Assembly: GCA_002919305.1 (NCBI GenBank)
Contig: PKFB01000041.1
Location: 62,001 to 126,000, forward strand
DNA from: Actinomycetales bacterium
GTDB lineage: Bacteria > Actinomycetota > Actinomycetes > Mycobacteriales > Micromonosporaceae
Length of the DNA: 64,000 nucleotides
Reading direction: 5' to 3'
This document shows, in pieces, positions 45,239-52,966 of this stretch (its first letter is position 1; each line of letters begins with the position of its first letter). Below the pieces are notes generated by a model, which saw nothing but the letters and a program-made list of their open reading frames with translations, had not been told where the DNA came from and did no database searches. The translations under genes were made by a program, and so were the position numbers.

Positions 45239-45871
45239 TCACGAGATCCGCACGATGACATCCGCTCGGTTCCGGGTGGCCTGCACGACCTCGGCGTTGC
45301 GCTGGTCAGAGCCGTATGCCCAGGCCCGAGCCTGCTCCCAGGTTTTCCCATAAGCGGCGTGGCGCGCCACCAGACGCTGGAGCCGGGTCGTATCGTCCAG
45401 CTCGATGTACCAGACCTCATCCAGCAAGGGACGCACCGCATCCCAGGGCGGGGTGTCGACCAGCAGGTAGTTCCCCTCCGTGACCACCAGCGGCACGTCC
45501 CGGGCCACCTGGATCGCTCCGGCGATTGGCTCCTCAAGATCGCGCCGGAACACCGGCGCGTACACCTCGCTCTCAGCGGGATCACGCAACCGGCGCAGCA
45601 ACGCGGCGTACCCAGCGGCGTCGAAGGTGTCGGGGGCGCCTTTACGCTCCGCGCGCCCCAACCGCTCCAGTTCGGCCTGCGCCAGATGGAATCCGTCCAT
45701 CGGCACCAGAACCGCCCGGCCCGCCAACGCGGTGGTGATGTGTTCGGCGAGGGTGGATTTCCCCGCGCCCGGCGGGCCGGTGATGCCCAGCAGACGCCTG
45801 GCTCCGGAATCGGCCAACGTGGCCGCGCGGGCCACCGCCTCCTTCAGGGTGGATAAGGTCACGACGCTCAA
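45239..45871 (-). CDS. P-loop nucleoside/nucleotide kinase-like protein
   Basis: A 210-residue kinase of the phosphoribulokinase/uridine kinase family (YggC-like). It has Walker A GITGPPGAGKSTLAEH, the substrate-site motif VLVPMDGFHLAQAEL, the lid region YAPVFRRDLEEP and VVTEGNYLLVDTPPW. The pattern matches small actinobacterial kinases of unclear sugar or nucleoside substrate (pantothenate/uridine kinase relatives). Its ATG is overlapped by the DUF1444 stop (ATGA), so it is translationally coupled to it. Confidence 0.85.
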   Translation of the reverse strand: MSVVTLSTLKEAVARAATLADSGARRLLGITGPPGAGKSTLAEHITTALAGRAVLVPMDGFHLAQAELERLGRAERKGAPDTFDAAGYAALLRRLRDPAESEVYAPVFRRDLEEPIAGAIQVARDVPLVVTEGNYLLVDTPPWDAVRPLLDEVWYIELDDTTRLQRLVARHAAYGKTWEQARAWAYGSDQRNAEVVQATRNRADVIVRIS

Positions 45872-46446
45872 TACAGCTCCCAGCCGCCCTCTCGACGAAC
45901 CAGAAGATCCGGCAACAGGAGATGATCGCCGCCGGCGAAGAACATCCGCTCACATCCCCGTTGGACCTTCTCCACCCCCTGCGGCGAATCCAGGCCAGTC
46001 ACGAACACGACATCCCGGGCCGGCACCCCCACGATCAGCTCACCTGGTACCGACTCGGCCAGTTTTTCCCACAGTTCGTCTACCAAAAGCAGGCTCGACT
46101 CGATCCCCTCGAACGACAGCATGAGCACCGGCGGCTGCCCGTGAATAGCCACCCCGGTCGCCATCTCCTCCAGGGTGTTGAGGGCGAGGCGCCGCAGTTT
46201 GCGGTGCGACAGCCCGAGTTCGTTCAGGTCAGCGTAGGTCACCAGCCGTTCCCCAAAGGGAGGGCCGAACGAGTACGCGACGGCCAACGGATCGAGGAAC
46301 TCATCCCTTACGGGATCGTCTGGCCCAGTGGCGTACAGTGCGTGAGGGTCGTCAGCCAGGGATTCGATCACTGGCACGATCACCGGTTCCGGCGTATCCA
46401 CGGTTGGCAACTTAACTATCCGCAGCCAAACATGGGAACCTGACAA
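45868..46446 (-). CDS. DUF1444 family protein
   Basis: A protein of about 190 residues resembling DUF1444 (parts: PVIVPVIESLADDPHALYA, LAVAYSFGPPFGERLVTYADLNELGLS, LRRLALNTLEEMA, GIESSLLLVDELWEKLAESV and PARDVVFVTGLDSPQGVEKV). DUF1444 proteins are widespread, with unknown function. Start: the only start codon at the extreme 5' end is TTG 46446; an internal GTG may be the true start since no ribosome binding site is clear. It overlaps the downstream kinase gene by four bases. Confidence 0.72.
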   Translation of the reverse strand: MSGSHVWLRIVKLPTVDTPEPVIVPVIESLADDPHALYATGPDDPVRDEFLDPLAVAYSFGPPFGERLVTYADLNELGLSHRKLRRLALNTLEEMATGVAIHGQPPVLMLSFEGIESSLLLVDELWEKLAESVPGELIVGVPARDVVFVTGLDSPQGVEKVQRGCERMFFAGGDHLLLPDLLVRREGGWELY

Positions 46447-46479
46447 CCCCAGGTTCGTCGTCTACCGCCAGAGACGGAG

Positions 46480-46932
46480 TCACAGCGTTTTCTCGAACCA
46501 CAAACTGGCGAATGGATTGTCGTTATAGGGGGGTATTTGTCGGTAACCCGCTGAGACGTAAAGACGGCACGCCTCGCTCAGCGCGTACGACGTATCCAAC
46601 CTGAGGGTGTGCCAACCGCGCTCGACCGCTGCTTTCTCCAAGTGGGTGAGGAGACGACGGGCATATCCCTGCCCACGCGCCTCGGGCACCACATACATGC
46701 GCTTGATCTCCCCCACCCCCTCCTCCAGAGGGCGCAGAGCCGCGACGGCGACCGCCTTGCCGTCGGCGTACACCACGAAAAACTCCTGGCCGTCAGCCTC
46801 GGAGCGGTGGCCAGACTCATCGATCGGTTCGACCGTGAAGCCCGCACGGGGCAGCCGTCGGGCCATCTCCGCTTCGAAGGCGGTGATCAGGGCGCGAGCA
46901 TCCCGACGCACCTCGGGTCCAGACCGAATCAT
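46480..46932 (-). CDS. GNAT family N-acetyltransferase
   Basis: About 150 residues with a complete GNAT domain: RRDARALITAFEAEMARRL, the strand VAALRPLEEGVGEIKRMYVVPE, the acetyl-CoA loop ARGQGYARRLLTHLEKAA and LDTSYALSEACRLYVSAGYRQ. The substrate is unknown. ATG 46932 is chosen because the -10-like TATCGT lies seven bases upstream, as expected for a leaderless transcript. GTG 46941, three codons earlier, is the other possibility. It diverges from the TetR gene through a 35-bp palindrome that covers both start codons, so the regulator probably represses both. Confidence 0.85.
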   Translation of the reverse strand: MIRSGPEVRRDARALITAFEAEMARRLPRAGFTVEPIDESGHRSEADGQEFFVVYADGKAVAVAALRPLEEGVGEIKRMYVVPEARGQGYARRLLTHLEKAAVERGWHTLRLDTSYALSEACRLYVSAGYRQIPPYNDNPFASLWFEKTL

Positions 46933-46964
46933 GTCGTACACGATACCGTATGATGTACGACATG
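46930..46964. promoter_or_regulatory. 35-bp near-perfect palindrome, probable TetR operator overlapping two leaderless starts
   Basis: CATGTCGTACA (46930-46940) and TGTACGACATG (46954-46964) are perfect inverted 11-mers. The interior is also nearly symmetric, with ATAC-C-GTAT at the centre. Each half contains a -10-like hexamer (TATGAT for the plus strand, TATCGT for the minus), exactly seven bases before an ATG. The palindrome thus appears to be the operator and both core promoters at once. Confidence 0.75.
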
Positions 46965-47627
46965 GCCCCTCCTCGTGTGCTCACCCGTGAGCAAATCGCC
47001 GAAGCGGCGCTTCGCCTCGCCGACCAGACCGGCGTGGAGCGACTCACCATGCGCGCGCTGGCCGACGAACTCGGCGTGGGCACGATGACCCTCTACAGCT
47101 ACGTACGCTCCCGGGACGACCTACTCGACCTGATGGTCGACACCGCCACCGAACCGGTCGCCGCCACGCCGATCGAAGGGCACTGGACGGAGCAGATCGT
47201 CACCCTGTTCAGCGCGCTCCACGAGGTCCTGACCAAACACCCCGGCCTGGTACGCGCCCGGATGACCCGCCCGTTTAACAGTCCCGGGGTGATGCGGCTG
47301 GCCGAACGCGCGCTGTCCGTGCTCCAAGCCGCGGGGATGGACCGGCAGGAGGCGGCACGCGCGTACCGAACCTTGTATCTGTTCACATTGGGGTGCGCGA
47401 CGTACGGGGGCCACAGCGACACCGCCCAACTCCGACGTGACCTCGAGGCCCTCCCGTCCACCGACTTTCCACATGTGGCCGCCCATCGCGACAAATTGAT
47501 ATACACAGTGGCTGAAGCGGCCGAGTTCCGGTACGGTCTGCGTCTGCTGGTAACAGCGATGAGCGCATATGTGCCGCCGCCCACAAACCGCAACCCTCAA
47601 GGCGGGACACACAACCCCGTCGGATAG
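46962..47627 (+). CDS. TetR/AcrR family transcriptional regulator
   Basis: About 221 residues. The TetR DNA-binding domain occupies residues 1-60 (VLTREQIAEAALRLADQTG, LTMRALADELGVGTMTLYSYVRSRDDLL). A helical C-terminal ligand domain of the TetR_C type follows, with AHRDKLIYTVAEAAEFRYGL near the end. ATG 46962 (MAPPRV) is preceded by TATGAT seven bases upstream, so a leaderless start is favoured over ATG 46950. It should bind the palindrome shared with the GNAT gene and so regulate itself and its neighbour. The inducer is unknown. Confidence 0.88.
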   Translation: MAPPRVLTREQIAEAALRLADQTGVERLTMRALADELGVGTMTLYSYVRSRDDLLDLMVDTATEPVAATPIEGHWTEQIVTLFSALHEVLTKHPGLVRARMTRPFNSPGVMRLAERALSVLQAAGMDRQEAARAYRTLYLFTLGCATYGGHSDTAQLRRDLEALPSTDFPHVAAHRDKLIYTVAEAAEFRYGLRLLVTAMSAYVPPPTNRNPQGGTHNPVG

Positions 47628-47656
47628 CGGTAACCTACTGCGGCGGGTTTGTTGTC

Positions 47657-47729
47657 GCGCCCGTAGCTCAGTGGATAGAGCAGCTGCCTTCTAAGCAGAC
47701 GGTCGTAGGTTCGAACCCTACCGGGCGCA
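47657..47729 (+). tRNA. tRNA-Arg (anticodon TCT)
   Basis: The 73-base plus-strand sequence has acceptor arms GCGCCCG and CGGGCGC, D arm GCTCAGTGGATAGAGC, anticodon stem GCTGC/GCAGA around the loop CTTCTAA (anticodon TCT, codon AGA), and T arm GTAGGTTCGAACCCTAC. The 3' end reads A followed by CTG, so CCA is not encoded. The outermost anticodon-stem pair is G-A, a mismatch that occurs in some tRNAs. Confidence 0.94.
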
Positions 47730-47943
47730 CTGTCTCACTATTCACTCGGCGCTTGCCCCATCCCATGCGCCATGATCACGCCGCGCCGCCATGAGGCGGC
47801 CACTCCCGCCCCATCTGGGGAATATTCCTCCAGAAAATCCCAAAGAGAGCGATCTCTCGTCATCTTCGCGGTCAATGGTCGAGTCGACGCCGCCCAGGCA
47901 CCTGGGAAAGACCAGACAGAACGACCGGACAGAATGAGTCGTC

Positions 47944-48939
47944 GTGCGCGCCACCCGGTTGATCTCCCTGCTCCTGCTACTGCAGGCGCGGGAAGGCATG
48001 ACCGCGGCCGAACTTGCGCGGGAGCTGCGGGTATCGGAGCGAACCGTCTACCGGGATGTGCAGGCACTGTCGGCGGCGGGCGTACCGGTGTACGCCGAGC
48101 ACGGCCCGGGAGGCGGCTACCGGCTGGTCGACGGCTACCGCACCCGGCTGACCGGGCTGACCCGGGAGGAGGCCGAGGCCCTGTTCCTTTCCGGTCTGCC
48201 CGGCCCCGCGGACCAGATGGGGCTGGCTGATCTGGTGACCGCCGCCCGGCTGAAGGTGACGGCGGCGCTGCCAGCGGCGTTCCAGGACGCGCCTACGCGG
48301 GTGAGTCAACGTTTCCATTTGGATATCCCCGGCTGGTTCACCGATGTTGATCCGCCTCCCGCGTTGAGTGCGTTGGCCCGGGCGGTCTGGCAGGACTTGA
48401 TCGTGCGGATGCGGTACCGCGCACGCCAGCGGGAAGTGACCCGGACGGTTCAGCCGTACGGGCTCGTGCTCAAAGCCGGTACCTGGTATCTGGTGGGGCG
48501 GGTCGATGACGACTACCGGACCTACCGCGTGGATCGGGTGCTCTCGGTCGAGCCGACCGGGGAGGTGTTCAACCGCGACGTCTCCTTCCCGCTGGCGACG
48601 TTCTGGGCCGAGCATGGGGCGAGGTTTGTCGCGTCGCTGCTCACCGACCGCGTCACCATCCGCTTGAGTCCGACCGGGCTGCGGGCGTTGCGGTACGCGA
48701 TGGAGCCTCCGGCGGCGCGCCAGGCGTACGCGGCGGCGGGTGAACCCGACGCCCACGGGTGGGTGACCACCGAGCTACCCGTCGAGTCCATCGACGTCGC
48801 CTACACCCAATTGCTGGCGTTGGGACCGGAGGTGGAGGTGCTGGAACCGCCGCGGCTACGGGCCCGACTCGCCGAGGCGGCCCAGCGTCTCATCGATCTT
48901 TACCGCACTCCAATCACCGGCGACCCAAAGCGGGAGTAA
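47944..48939 (+). CDS. WYL-domain transcriptional regulator (YafY type)
   Basis: 331 residues. An N-terminal HTH_11/DeoR-like winged helix (MRATRLISLLLLLQAREGMT, TAAELARELRVSERTVYRDV) is followed by the WYL domain (about 135-210) with MRYRARQREVTRTVQPYGLV and GTWYLVGRVDDDYRTYRVDRV. A C-terminal WCX-like extension completes the protein. WYL proteins sense ligands or nucleic acids and often regulate a neighbouring SDR gene, as is likely for the convergent SDR here. The start GTG 47944 fits the usual N-terminus. Confidence 0.9.
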   Translation: MRATRLISLLLLLQAREGMTAAELARELRVSERTVYRDVQALSAAGVPVYAEHGPGGGYRLVDGYRTRLTGLTREEAEALFLSGLPGPADQMGLADLVTAARLKVTAALPAAFQDAPTRVSQRFHLDIPGWFTDVDPPPALSALARAVWQDLIVRMRYRARQREVTRTVQPYGLVLKAGTWYLVGRVDDDYRTYRVDRVLSVEPTGEVFNRDVSFPLATFWAEHGARFVASLLTDRVTIRLSPTGLRALRYAMEPPAARQAYAAAGEPDAHGWVTTELPVESIDVAYTQLLALGPEVEVLEPPRLRARLAEAAQRLIDLYRTPITGDPKRE

Positions 48940-48956
48940 TTCAGGGGTACGTAGGC

Positions 48957-49889
48957 TCAGCGGTAACCGGTGGTATCGGCGGGTTTGCCCGCGTCTTGAA
49001 CCTCGACGATGTACCGCCACGCATCCGGCTGACTGCCGTCGATGTCGGTGAACCCGTAGATCCGGGCCAGCTCCCCGCTAGAGGTGGATTTCCCTGACCA
49101 GCGGGCACGGTCAGGATCAGCGGCCAACGCCACCACACCCCGCGCCACATAGGTCGGTGACTCGGAGATGGCGAAGTGCGGCTCCTTGATCGTCGCGTCC
49201 CGCCAGTTCTCCTCGGTCACTCTGAAGAGGTCGAGCATCATCTCCGAGCGCATCCACCCCGGAGTCACCGCCACCGCCGTGCCCCCATAAGGCGCCAGTT
49301 CGTAGGCCTGAGCGAGGGTCAACCGCTCTACGGCTCCCTTGACCAGGTCGTAGTAGACGCCGACTTGGTGGCGGTAGGCGCGGTTGTACTCGAAGGTGCC
49401 GTCGGTCATCTCGATCACCAACCCGCCGGGCTCACGGATAAGCACCGGCAGCGCGAAATGGCTGGTGATTAGGTGAGTGTCGATCCCCAGCCGCAGCATC
49501 CGCAGCCCATTGGTCAGGTTGTGCTCCCAGATCCTCCGGCCGAATTCGGCGTAGACATCGCCCCCGAAGATGTCGTTCACCAGGATGTCGAGTCGGCCAT
49601 GGTCGGCGTCGATCCGCTCCACCAGGGCGCGTACCTGATCTGGTTCCAGGTGATCGACCCGCAGCGCTACCCCCTCGCCGCCGGCCGCGGCCATTAGCTC
49701 CCCGGTCTCCTCGATCGTCTCGGACCGGTTGATCTCCGAACGACCGGCGCGGCTGCTACGTCCGGTCGCGTAGACCGTGGCTCCGGCCCGTGCCAGCTCC
49801 ACCGCGATCGTACGACCGGCTCCCCGGGTCGCGCCGGCGACCAGCGCGACCTTACCCGTCAATGTGTCGGTCATGTCAGTGTCGGTCAT
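48957..49889 (-). CDS. Short-chain dehydrogenase/reductase (SDR)
   Basis: A 310-residue NAD(P)-dependent oxidoreductase. It has the Rossmann motif GATRGAGRTIAVELARAGATVYATGR, given here as GATRGAGRTIA and ARAGATVYATGRSSR. The NNAG-equivalent is VNDIFGGD. The catalytic Tyr-Lys pair sits in YYDLVKGAVERL, and PGWMRSEMMLDLF follows. The long variant with an extra C-terminal segment is often found beside WYL regulators. The N-terminus reads MTDTDMTDTL because a 15-bp tandem duplication doubled the start region; ATG 49889 or 49874 may be used. A 10-bp inverted repeat overlaps the start. Confidence 0.9.
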   Translation of the reverse strand: MTDTDMTDTLTGKVALVAGATRGAGRTIAVELARAGATVYATGRSSRAGRSEINRSETIEETGELMAAAGGEGVALRVDHLEPDQVRALVERIDADHGRLDILVNDIFGGDVYAEFGRRIWEHNLTNGLRMLRLGIDTHLITSHFALPVLIREPGGLVIEMTDGTFEYNRAYRHQVGVYYDLVKGAVERLTLAQAYELAPYGGTAVAVTPGWMRSEMMLDLFRVTEENWRDATIKEPHFAISESPTYVARGVVALAADPDRARWSGKSTSSGELARIYGFTDIDGSQPDAWRYIVEVQDAGKPADTTGYR

Positions 49890-49893
49890 GTCA
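49864..49893. repeat. Perfect tandem 15-bp duplication across the SDR start codon
   Basis: GTGTCGGTCATGTCA occurs at 49864-49878 and again at 49879-49893. On the minus strand it duplicates ATGACCGACAC with its start codon, giving MTDTDMTDTL at the N-terminus of the SDR. Confidence 0.85.
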
Positions 49894-49918
49894 GGGATGC
49901 TGACAGCGATCCCTGACA
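49889..49918 (-). promoter_or_regulatory. Inverted repeat operator at the SDR start
   Basis: TGTCAGGGAT (49889-49898) and ATCCCTGACA (49909-49918) are perfect inverted 10-mers with a ten-base spacer that itself contains CTGACAG, a third copy of the half-site core. It touches the first SDR start codon. The spacing and position suggest an operator, perhaps for the WYL regulator encoded downstream. Confidence 0.6.
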
Positions 49919-50387
49919 GGGAATGGCAGTTTCTCGATCGGATTTTCCGACGTTCTCCCCTACCCCCACACCCTCCAAAAACTCACATTTATCACATAAC
50001 CCATCTTTTGCCTTATACCCCCATACCGACGCCGGCCGCATGAGGTGTGAAGGTGCGAGATCCTGGCCGCGAGCGCATGCAATAGCCCACCGAGGGCGGC
50101 GGAGGTGGGTAGCGTGGGCAGGTAAGCGGCAACCGGTTACGTGGCGCCCGACAGCGCACCACACCTTCCTCACGCGGCTGACTCAGCTTCCCACCCGTCT
50201 CGCGCCACAGTCTCGGCGACGAGAACAAGACGAGAACAAGAGGACGACAAGAAGAACAGAAGGGTGCGAAGAGTCCGCCAGAGGTGGAGATTTGGAAAAC
50301 GTCTGATTCACATCAGAATCATCAAGAATCTTGAGTCCATCAGCATATGATATGTATGTCCCTTAGAAAAGTTTCTAGGGTGTTCCC
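49919..50387. other. Gene-free, AT-richer region before the P450 gene
   Basis: No supported gene. It contains pyrimidine-rich and then purine-rich stretches: about 50219-50275 is nearly all A and G on the plus strand, with two copies of GACGAGAACAA. CCCTTAGAAA and TTTCTAGGG (50360-50380) form an imperfect inverted repeat just before the P450 ATG, and TATGAT (near 50346) may be its -10 box. Confidence 0.5.
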
Positions 50388-51749
50388 ATGACGACGTCCT
50401 CCGTGGTCAGGACTCCACCGCTAGTCTCCGGTTCACTGCCCGTGCTCGGGCACCTGGTGGAGTTCCTCCGCCATCCTGTCGAACTCATCGAGCGGGGTGC
50501 TCGAGAGACCGATGGCGTGTTCCGCATCCACATCCCTGGGAAGCCGACCGTCGTCCTACTCGGGGCCGAACGCAGTAGGTTCTTCTTCAGCGAGACCGAT
50601 AAAAGCCTGTCGATTCGGACGGCGTACCCGTTCTTCGTCCGGATGTTCGACCCGGCCTTCTACTTCTTCGCCGAGATGGATGACTACCGGCGGCAACGCG
50701 AGATCGTGTTGCCGCGTTTTCAGGGCAAGCAGCTGGAAGGCTACATCCAGGTGATGGAGGCCGAGACCGCCGAATTCGCGCGGCGGCTCGGGGACTCCGG
50801 CGAGTTCGACCTCACCACCGAGCTGGGGCCGCTGGTGATGCGGATCGCGGCCCACGCTTTTCTGGGCCCTGACTTCGGCGCCCGGCTCGGGCGCGATTTC
50901 TTCGAGGAATTCCGGCGTTTCTCCGCGGGGATGGACCCGGTCTTCCCGGGCTGGCTCCCCCTCCCCCACCTGATCCGAAGCCGCCGAGCCCGGAACCGGC
51001 TTCGCCGGACGTTGGGTGAGATGCTCGCCGAACGCCGTGCCCGACCAGTCGATCCTCCCGATTTTCTCCAGACCCTCGCCACGGCCAGGTACTCCGATGG
51101 AGAGCTGGTACCGGACCTGATCTTGATCAACTTGGTGCTCATGCTCACCTGGGCCGGGCACGAGACCACCACCGGCCACCTCGCCTGGGCGATCGTGGAT
51201 CTGCTTCGTGCCCCCGCCGAGCTGGACCGGGTGCACGCTGAACGCGAACGGGAGATCGGCGATGGGCCGTTGACTCTGGCCCGTATCAACCAACTGACCC
51301 ACCTTGACCGCTGCCTGCACGAGACCGAGCGTCTGCACCCTGTGGCGCACCTCCTGCTTCGCCAGGCGGAGCGGTCCATCGAGCTGGACGGGTATCACAT
51401 CCCGGCCGGTACCGTGGTGTTGGTCGCGCCGTCGGTCACCCACCGGCTGGCCGACGAACACCCCGATCCTGACCGTTTCCACCCGGACCGGTTCGCGGTC
51501 GAGCGAGGACGGCAGGCCCGACAAGAGCGGCAGCGGTTGATCGGCTTCGGAGGTGGGGCGCACCGCTGCCTGGGTGTTCATTTCGCGTATCTGGAAATGA
51601 AAGTGATCCTGACGCGCCTGTTCCAGCGGTACCGTTTCGAGCTGGTCGCCCCTGCCCCTCGCCCGGTACCGGGTCAGCACACGAAATGGCCGCAAAGTCC
51701 GTGCCGGCTCCGTTATCAGAGAGCAGAACCGCACGCGGTGGCTTCCTAG
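50388..51749 (+). CDS. Cytochrome P450, CYP51-like
   Basis: 453 residues with all P450 landmarks: I-helix AGHETTTGHLAW, K-helix ETERLHP, and the haem loop FGGGAHRCLGVHF with the axial Cys. The B-C region AYPFFVRMFDPAFYF and the C-terminal PVPGQHTKWPQSPCRLRY resemble CYP51 sterol demethylases (compare the mycobacterial type). The I-helix HE pair replaces the HH/HS of CYP51, so the substrate may differ. There is no membrane anchor, and no ferredoxin or reductase gene is nearby. ATG 50388 has only a weak ribosome binding site and follows a small inverted repeat. Confidence 0.9.
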   Translation: MTTSSVVRTPPLVSGSLPVLGHLVEFLRHPVELIERGARETDGVFRIHIPGKPTVVLLGAERSRFFFSETDKSLSIRTAYPFFVRMFDPAFYFFAEMDDYRRQREIVLPRFQGKQLEGYIQVMEAETAEFARRLGDSGEFDLTTELGPLVMRIAAHAFLGPDFGARLGRDFFEEFRRFSAGMDPVFPGWLPLPHLIRSRRARNRLRRTLGEMLAERRARPVDPPDFLQTLATARYSDGELVPDLILINLVLMLTWAGHETTTGHLAWAIVDLLRAPAELDRVHAEREREIGDGPLTLARINQLTHLDRCLHETERLHPVAHLLLRQAERSIELDGYHIPAGTVVLVAPSVTHRLADEHPDPDRFHPDRFAVERGRQARQERQRLIGFGGGAHRCLGVHFAYLEMKVILTRLFQRYRFELVAPAPRPVPGQHTKWPQSPCRLRYQRAEPHAVAS

Positions 51750-52113
51750 CGACGCTGTCCCATCGACGGCTGTCGCGATCACTGACCAGGTGGCTGACGC
51801 TAAAGCTGCCTCTGCCGGCCCTACGCGGGGGTATCTCAAAGAATTTTGACGAGCAAGCCCATCAGAAAGGAAGAGGTGAGCCCAAGCCTGTCAAGCAAAT
51901 ACTCGAGGCTTTAAGCCGCCTCCTTCCTGGCCCCCATAGTGGCCCAACTGAGCTTCCTCGGGTTGCTTGCCATTTCGTGGATGATCCCTGAGGAATTGGG
52001 TGATGACGATTGAGCTACAGGTGGCGTTCGCGTGTCCCGTTCATTCCCAGCATCGCATCGAGCAAGAACGGGGTCGCTTGTACCGTCTTTTGCCGAACCT
52101 GCCTTCCCAAGCC
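51750..52113. other. Gene-free region between P450 and Abi genes
   Basis: No coding sequence is supported and no insertion-sequence ends were recognised. The AGGAAGAGG-like sequence at about 51868 is a ribosome-binding-site look-alike without a following open frame of note. The sequence may be a decayed gene. Confidence 0.4.
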
Positions 52114-52866
52114 CTAGGCTCGGGGGCGCTGTGTCAGCACCTCAGGAACGCGGCTAGCGGCGCAGAGCCACGCGTGGACGTCAAGATCGATATACCGTAC
52201 AAGTTCGAGGATCGCGTTGTGGACCTCGTCGCATTTCAGCCGTCGTGGCTGCCCAGACGCGTCGTACTCACCGGGCAGCGACACGCCGTTGATCAGTGGC
52301 TCATGGTGGGCAACCCGGTTACGCACTGCCCGGACTATGCGTGCGGTCCTGTAGACCGTCTTGCGATTGCGATCGCTGTTCGGGAATGCCCGATGCAGCG
52401 CCTTCCGCCATAGCGTGTTTTCGTAGTTCACCTTCTCGCGGAAGGGCTCAGCACCTCGCCAACTGCCGGCATCGAGCAGGCTCAGCCAGGTTCCGAAGGT
52501 TACTTCGGCGACGAACTTACCCGGCGGAATATCCTTGAGGGGTTTCGGCTTCTTGTTGCCGGACTGGTTGTTGAGTTGCCGCCATGCGGCGGCGAACCCA
52601 TCGAGAGTGCGGTCGTCGAACAGCTCGGACCGGCAGTACCAGGTCTGCCCATACGTGGCGGTCAGCTCACGGTGCATGGCGTTGCGCAGTACCACTTCCG
52701 CAATGGCGATCGTCTCACTGAACGCTGCGGACAGCCGCAGATTCCATATGTACAGTTCCAGCGCTGCCGCCTGGCTGCCGGTGGCCTTACGAAACGGAGC
52801 CATCCGCTCGGGAGACAGAGCGGTCGTAAGTGCCGCCACTTGCTTGGGGGTCGGTGGGCACAGCAC
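52114..52866 (-). CDS. Abi_2-family abortive-infection protein with HEPN RNase motif
   Basis: A 250-residue protein of the Abi_2 (AbiD/AbiF) family. The helical core includes LELYIWNLRLSAAFSETIA and AEVVLRNAMHRELTATYG. Near the C-terminus is RAVRNRVAHHEPL, which fits the RN-x3-H motif that forms the catalytic centre of HEPN ribonucleases. An AEVTFGTWLSLLD segment typical of Abi_2 precedes it. Abi_2/AbiF proteins are toxins in phage defence and are considered relatives of the ancestors of Cas13. GTG 52866 lacks a ribosome binding site but has TATGAA six bases upstream, which suits a leaderless message. A structured RNA appears divergently next to it. The region is AT-richer than its surroundings. 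Confidence 0.82.
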   Translation of the reverse strand: MLCPPTPKQVAALTTALSPERMAPFRKATGSQAAALELYIWNLRLSAAFSETIAIAEVVLRNAMHRELTATYGQTWYCRSELFDDRTLDGFAAAWRQLNNQSGNKKPKPLKDIPPGKFVAEVTFGTWLSLLDAGSWRGAEPFREKVNYENTLWRKALHRAFPNSDRNRKTVYRTARIVRAVRNRVAHHEPLINGVSLPGEYDASGQPRRLKCDEVHNAILELVRYIDLDVHAWLCAASRVPEVLTQRPRA

Positions 52867-52895
52867 GGCAGATTCATACCACGGGAAACGTGCGC

Positions 52896-52901
52896 TAGGA
52901 T
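52896..52901 (+). promoter_or_regulatory. -10 box of the predicted RNA
   Basis: TAGGAT (52896-52901) matches the favoured actinobacterial -10 hexamer. Transcription would start around 52908. No good -35 is visible, which is common in this group. It lies in the same short region as the divergent Abi promoter. Confidence 0.45.
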
Positions 52902-52907
52902 AAGCTA

Positions 52908-52966
52908 GCAGAGCGTAGTCCCCGGACCCGCCTCTGGCGCTTGCTAAGCGGCCGGGGTTTCATCTT
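52908..52966 (+). ncRNA. Predicted small structured RNA beside the Abi gene
   Basis: About 59 bases. The outer stem is CCCCGG (52920-52925) with CCGGGG (52952-52957). Inside are two small hairpins: GCC-TCT-GGC (52930-52938) and CGCTT-GCT-AAGCG (52938-52950), sharing one C. The outer stem is followed by TTTCATCTTTT, an intrinsic-terminator tail on the plus strand. The upstream TAGGAT could be its -10 box. An RNA family named abiF is known beside Abi_2 genes, and this may be a member, although I cannot test that. An alternative is a plain terminator of an unseen gene. Confidence 0.5.

Noticed and set aside
49886..50173. Minus-strand open frame of 95 codons upstream of the SDR gene.
   Set aside because: It has weak codon bias, no ribosome binding site and overlaps the SDR operator.
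51750..52113. Possible transposon remnant between the P450 and Abi genes.
   Set aside because: No terminal inverted repeats or transposase motifs could be identified, so only the lack of genes is reported.
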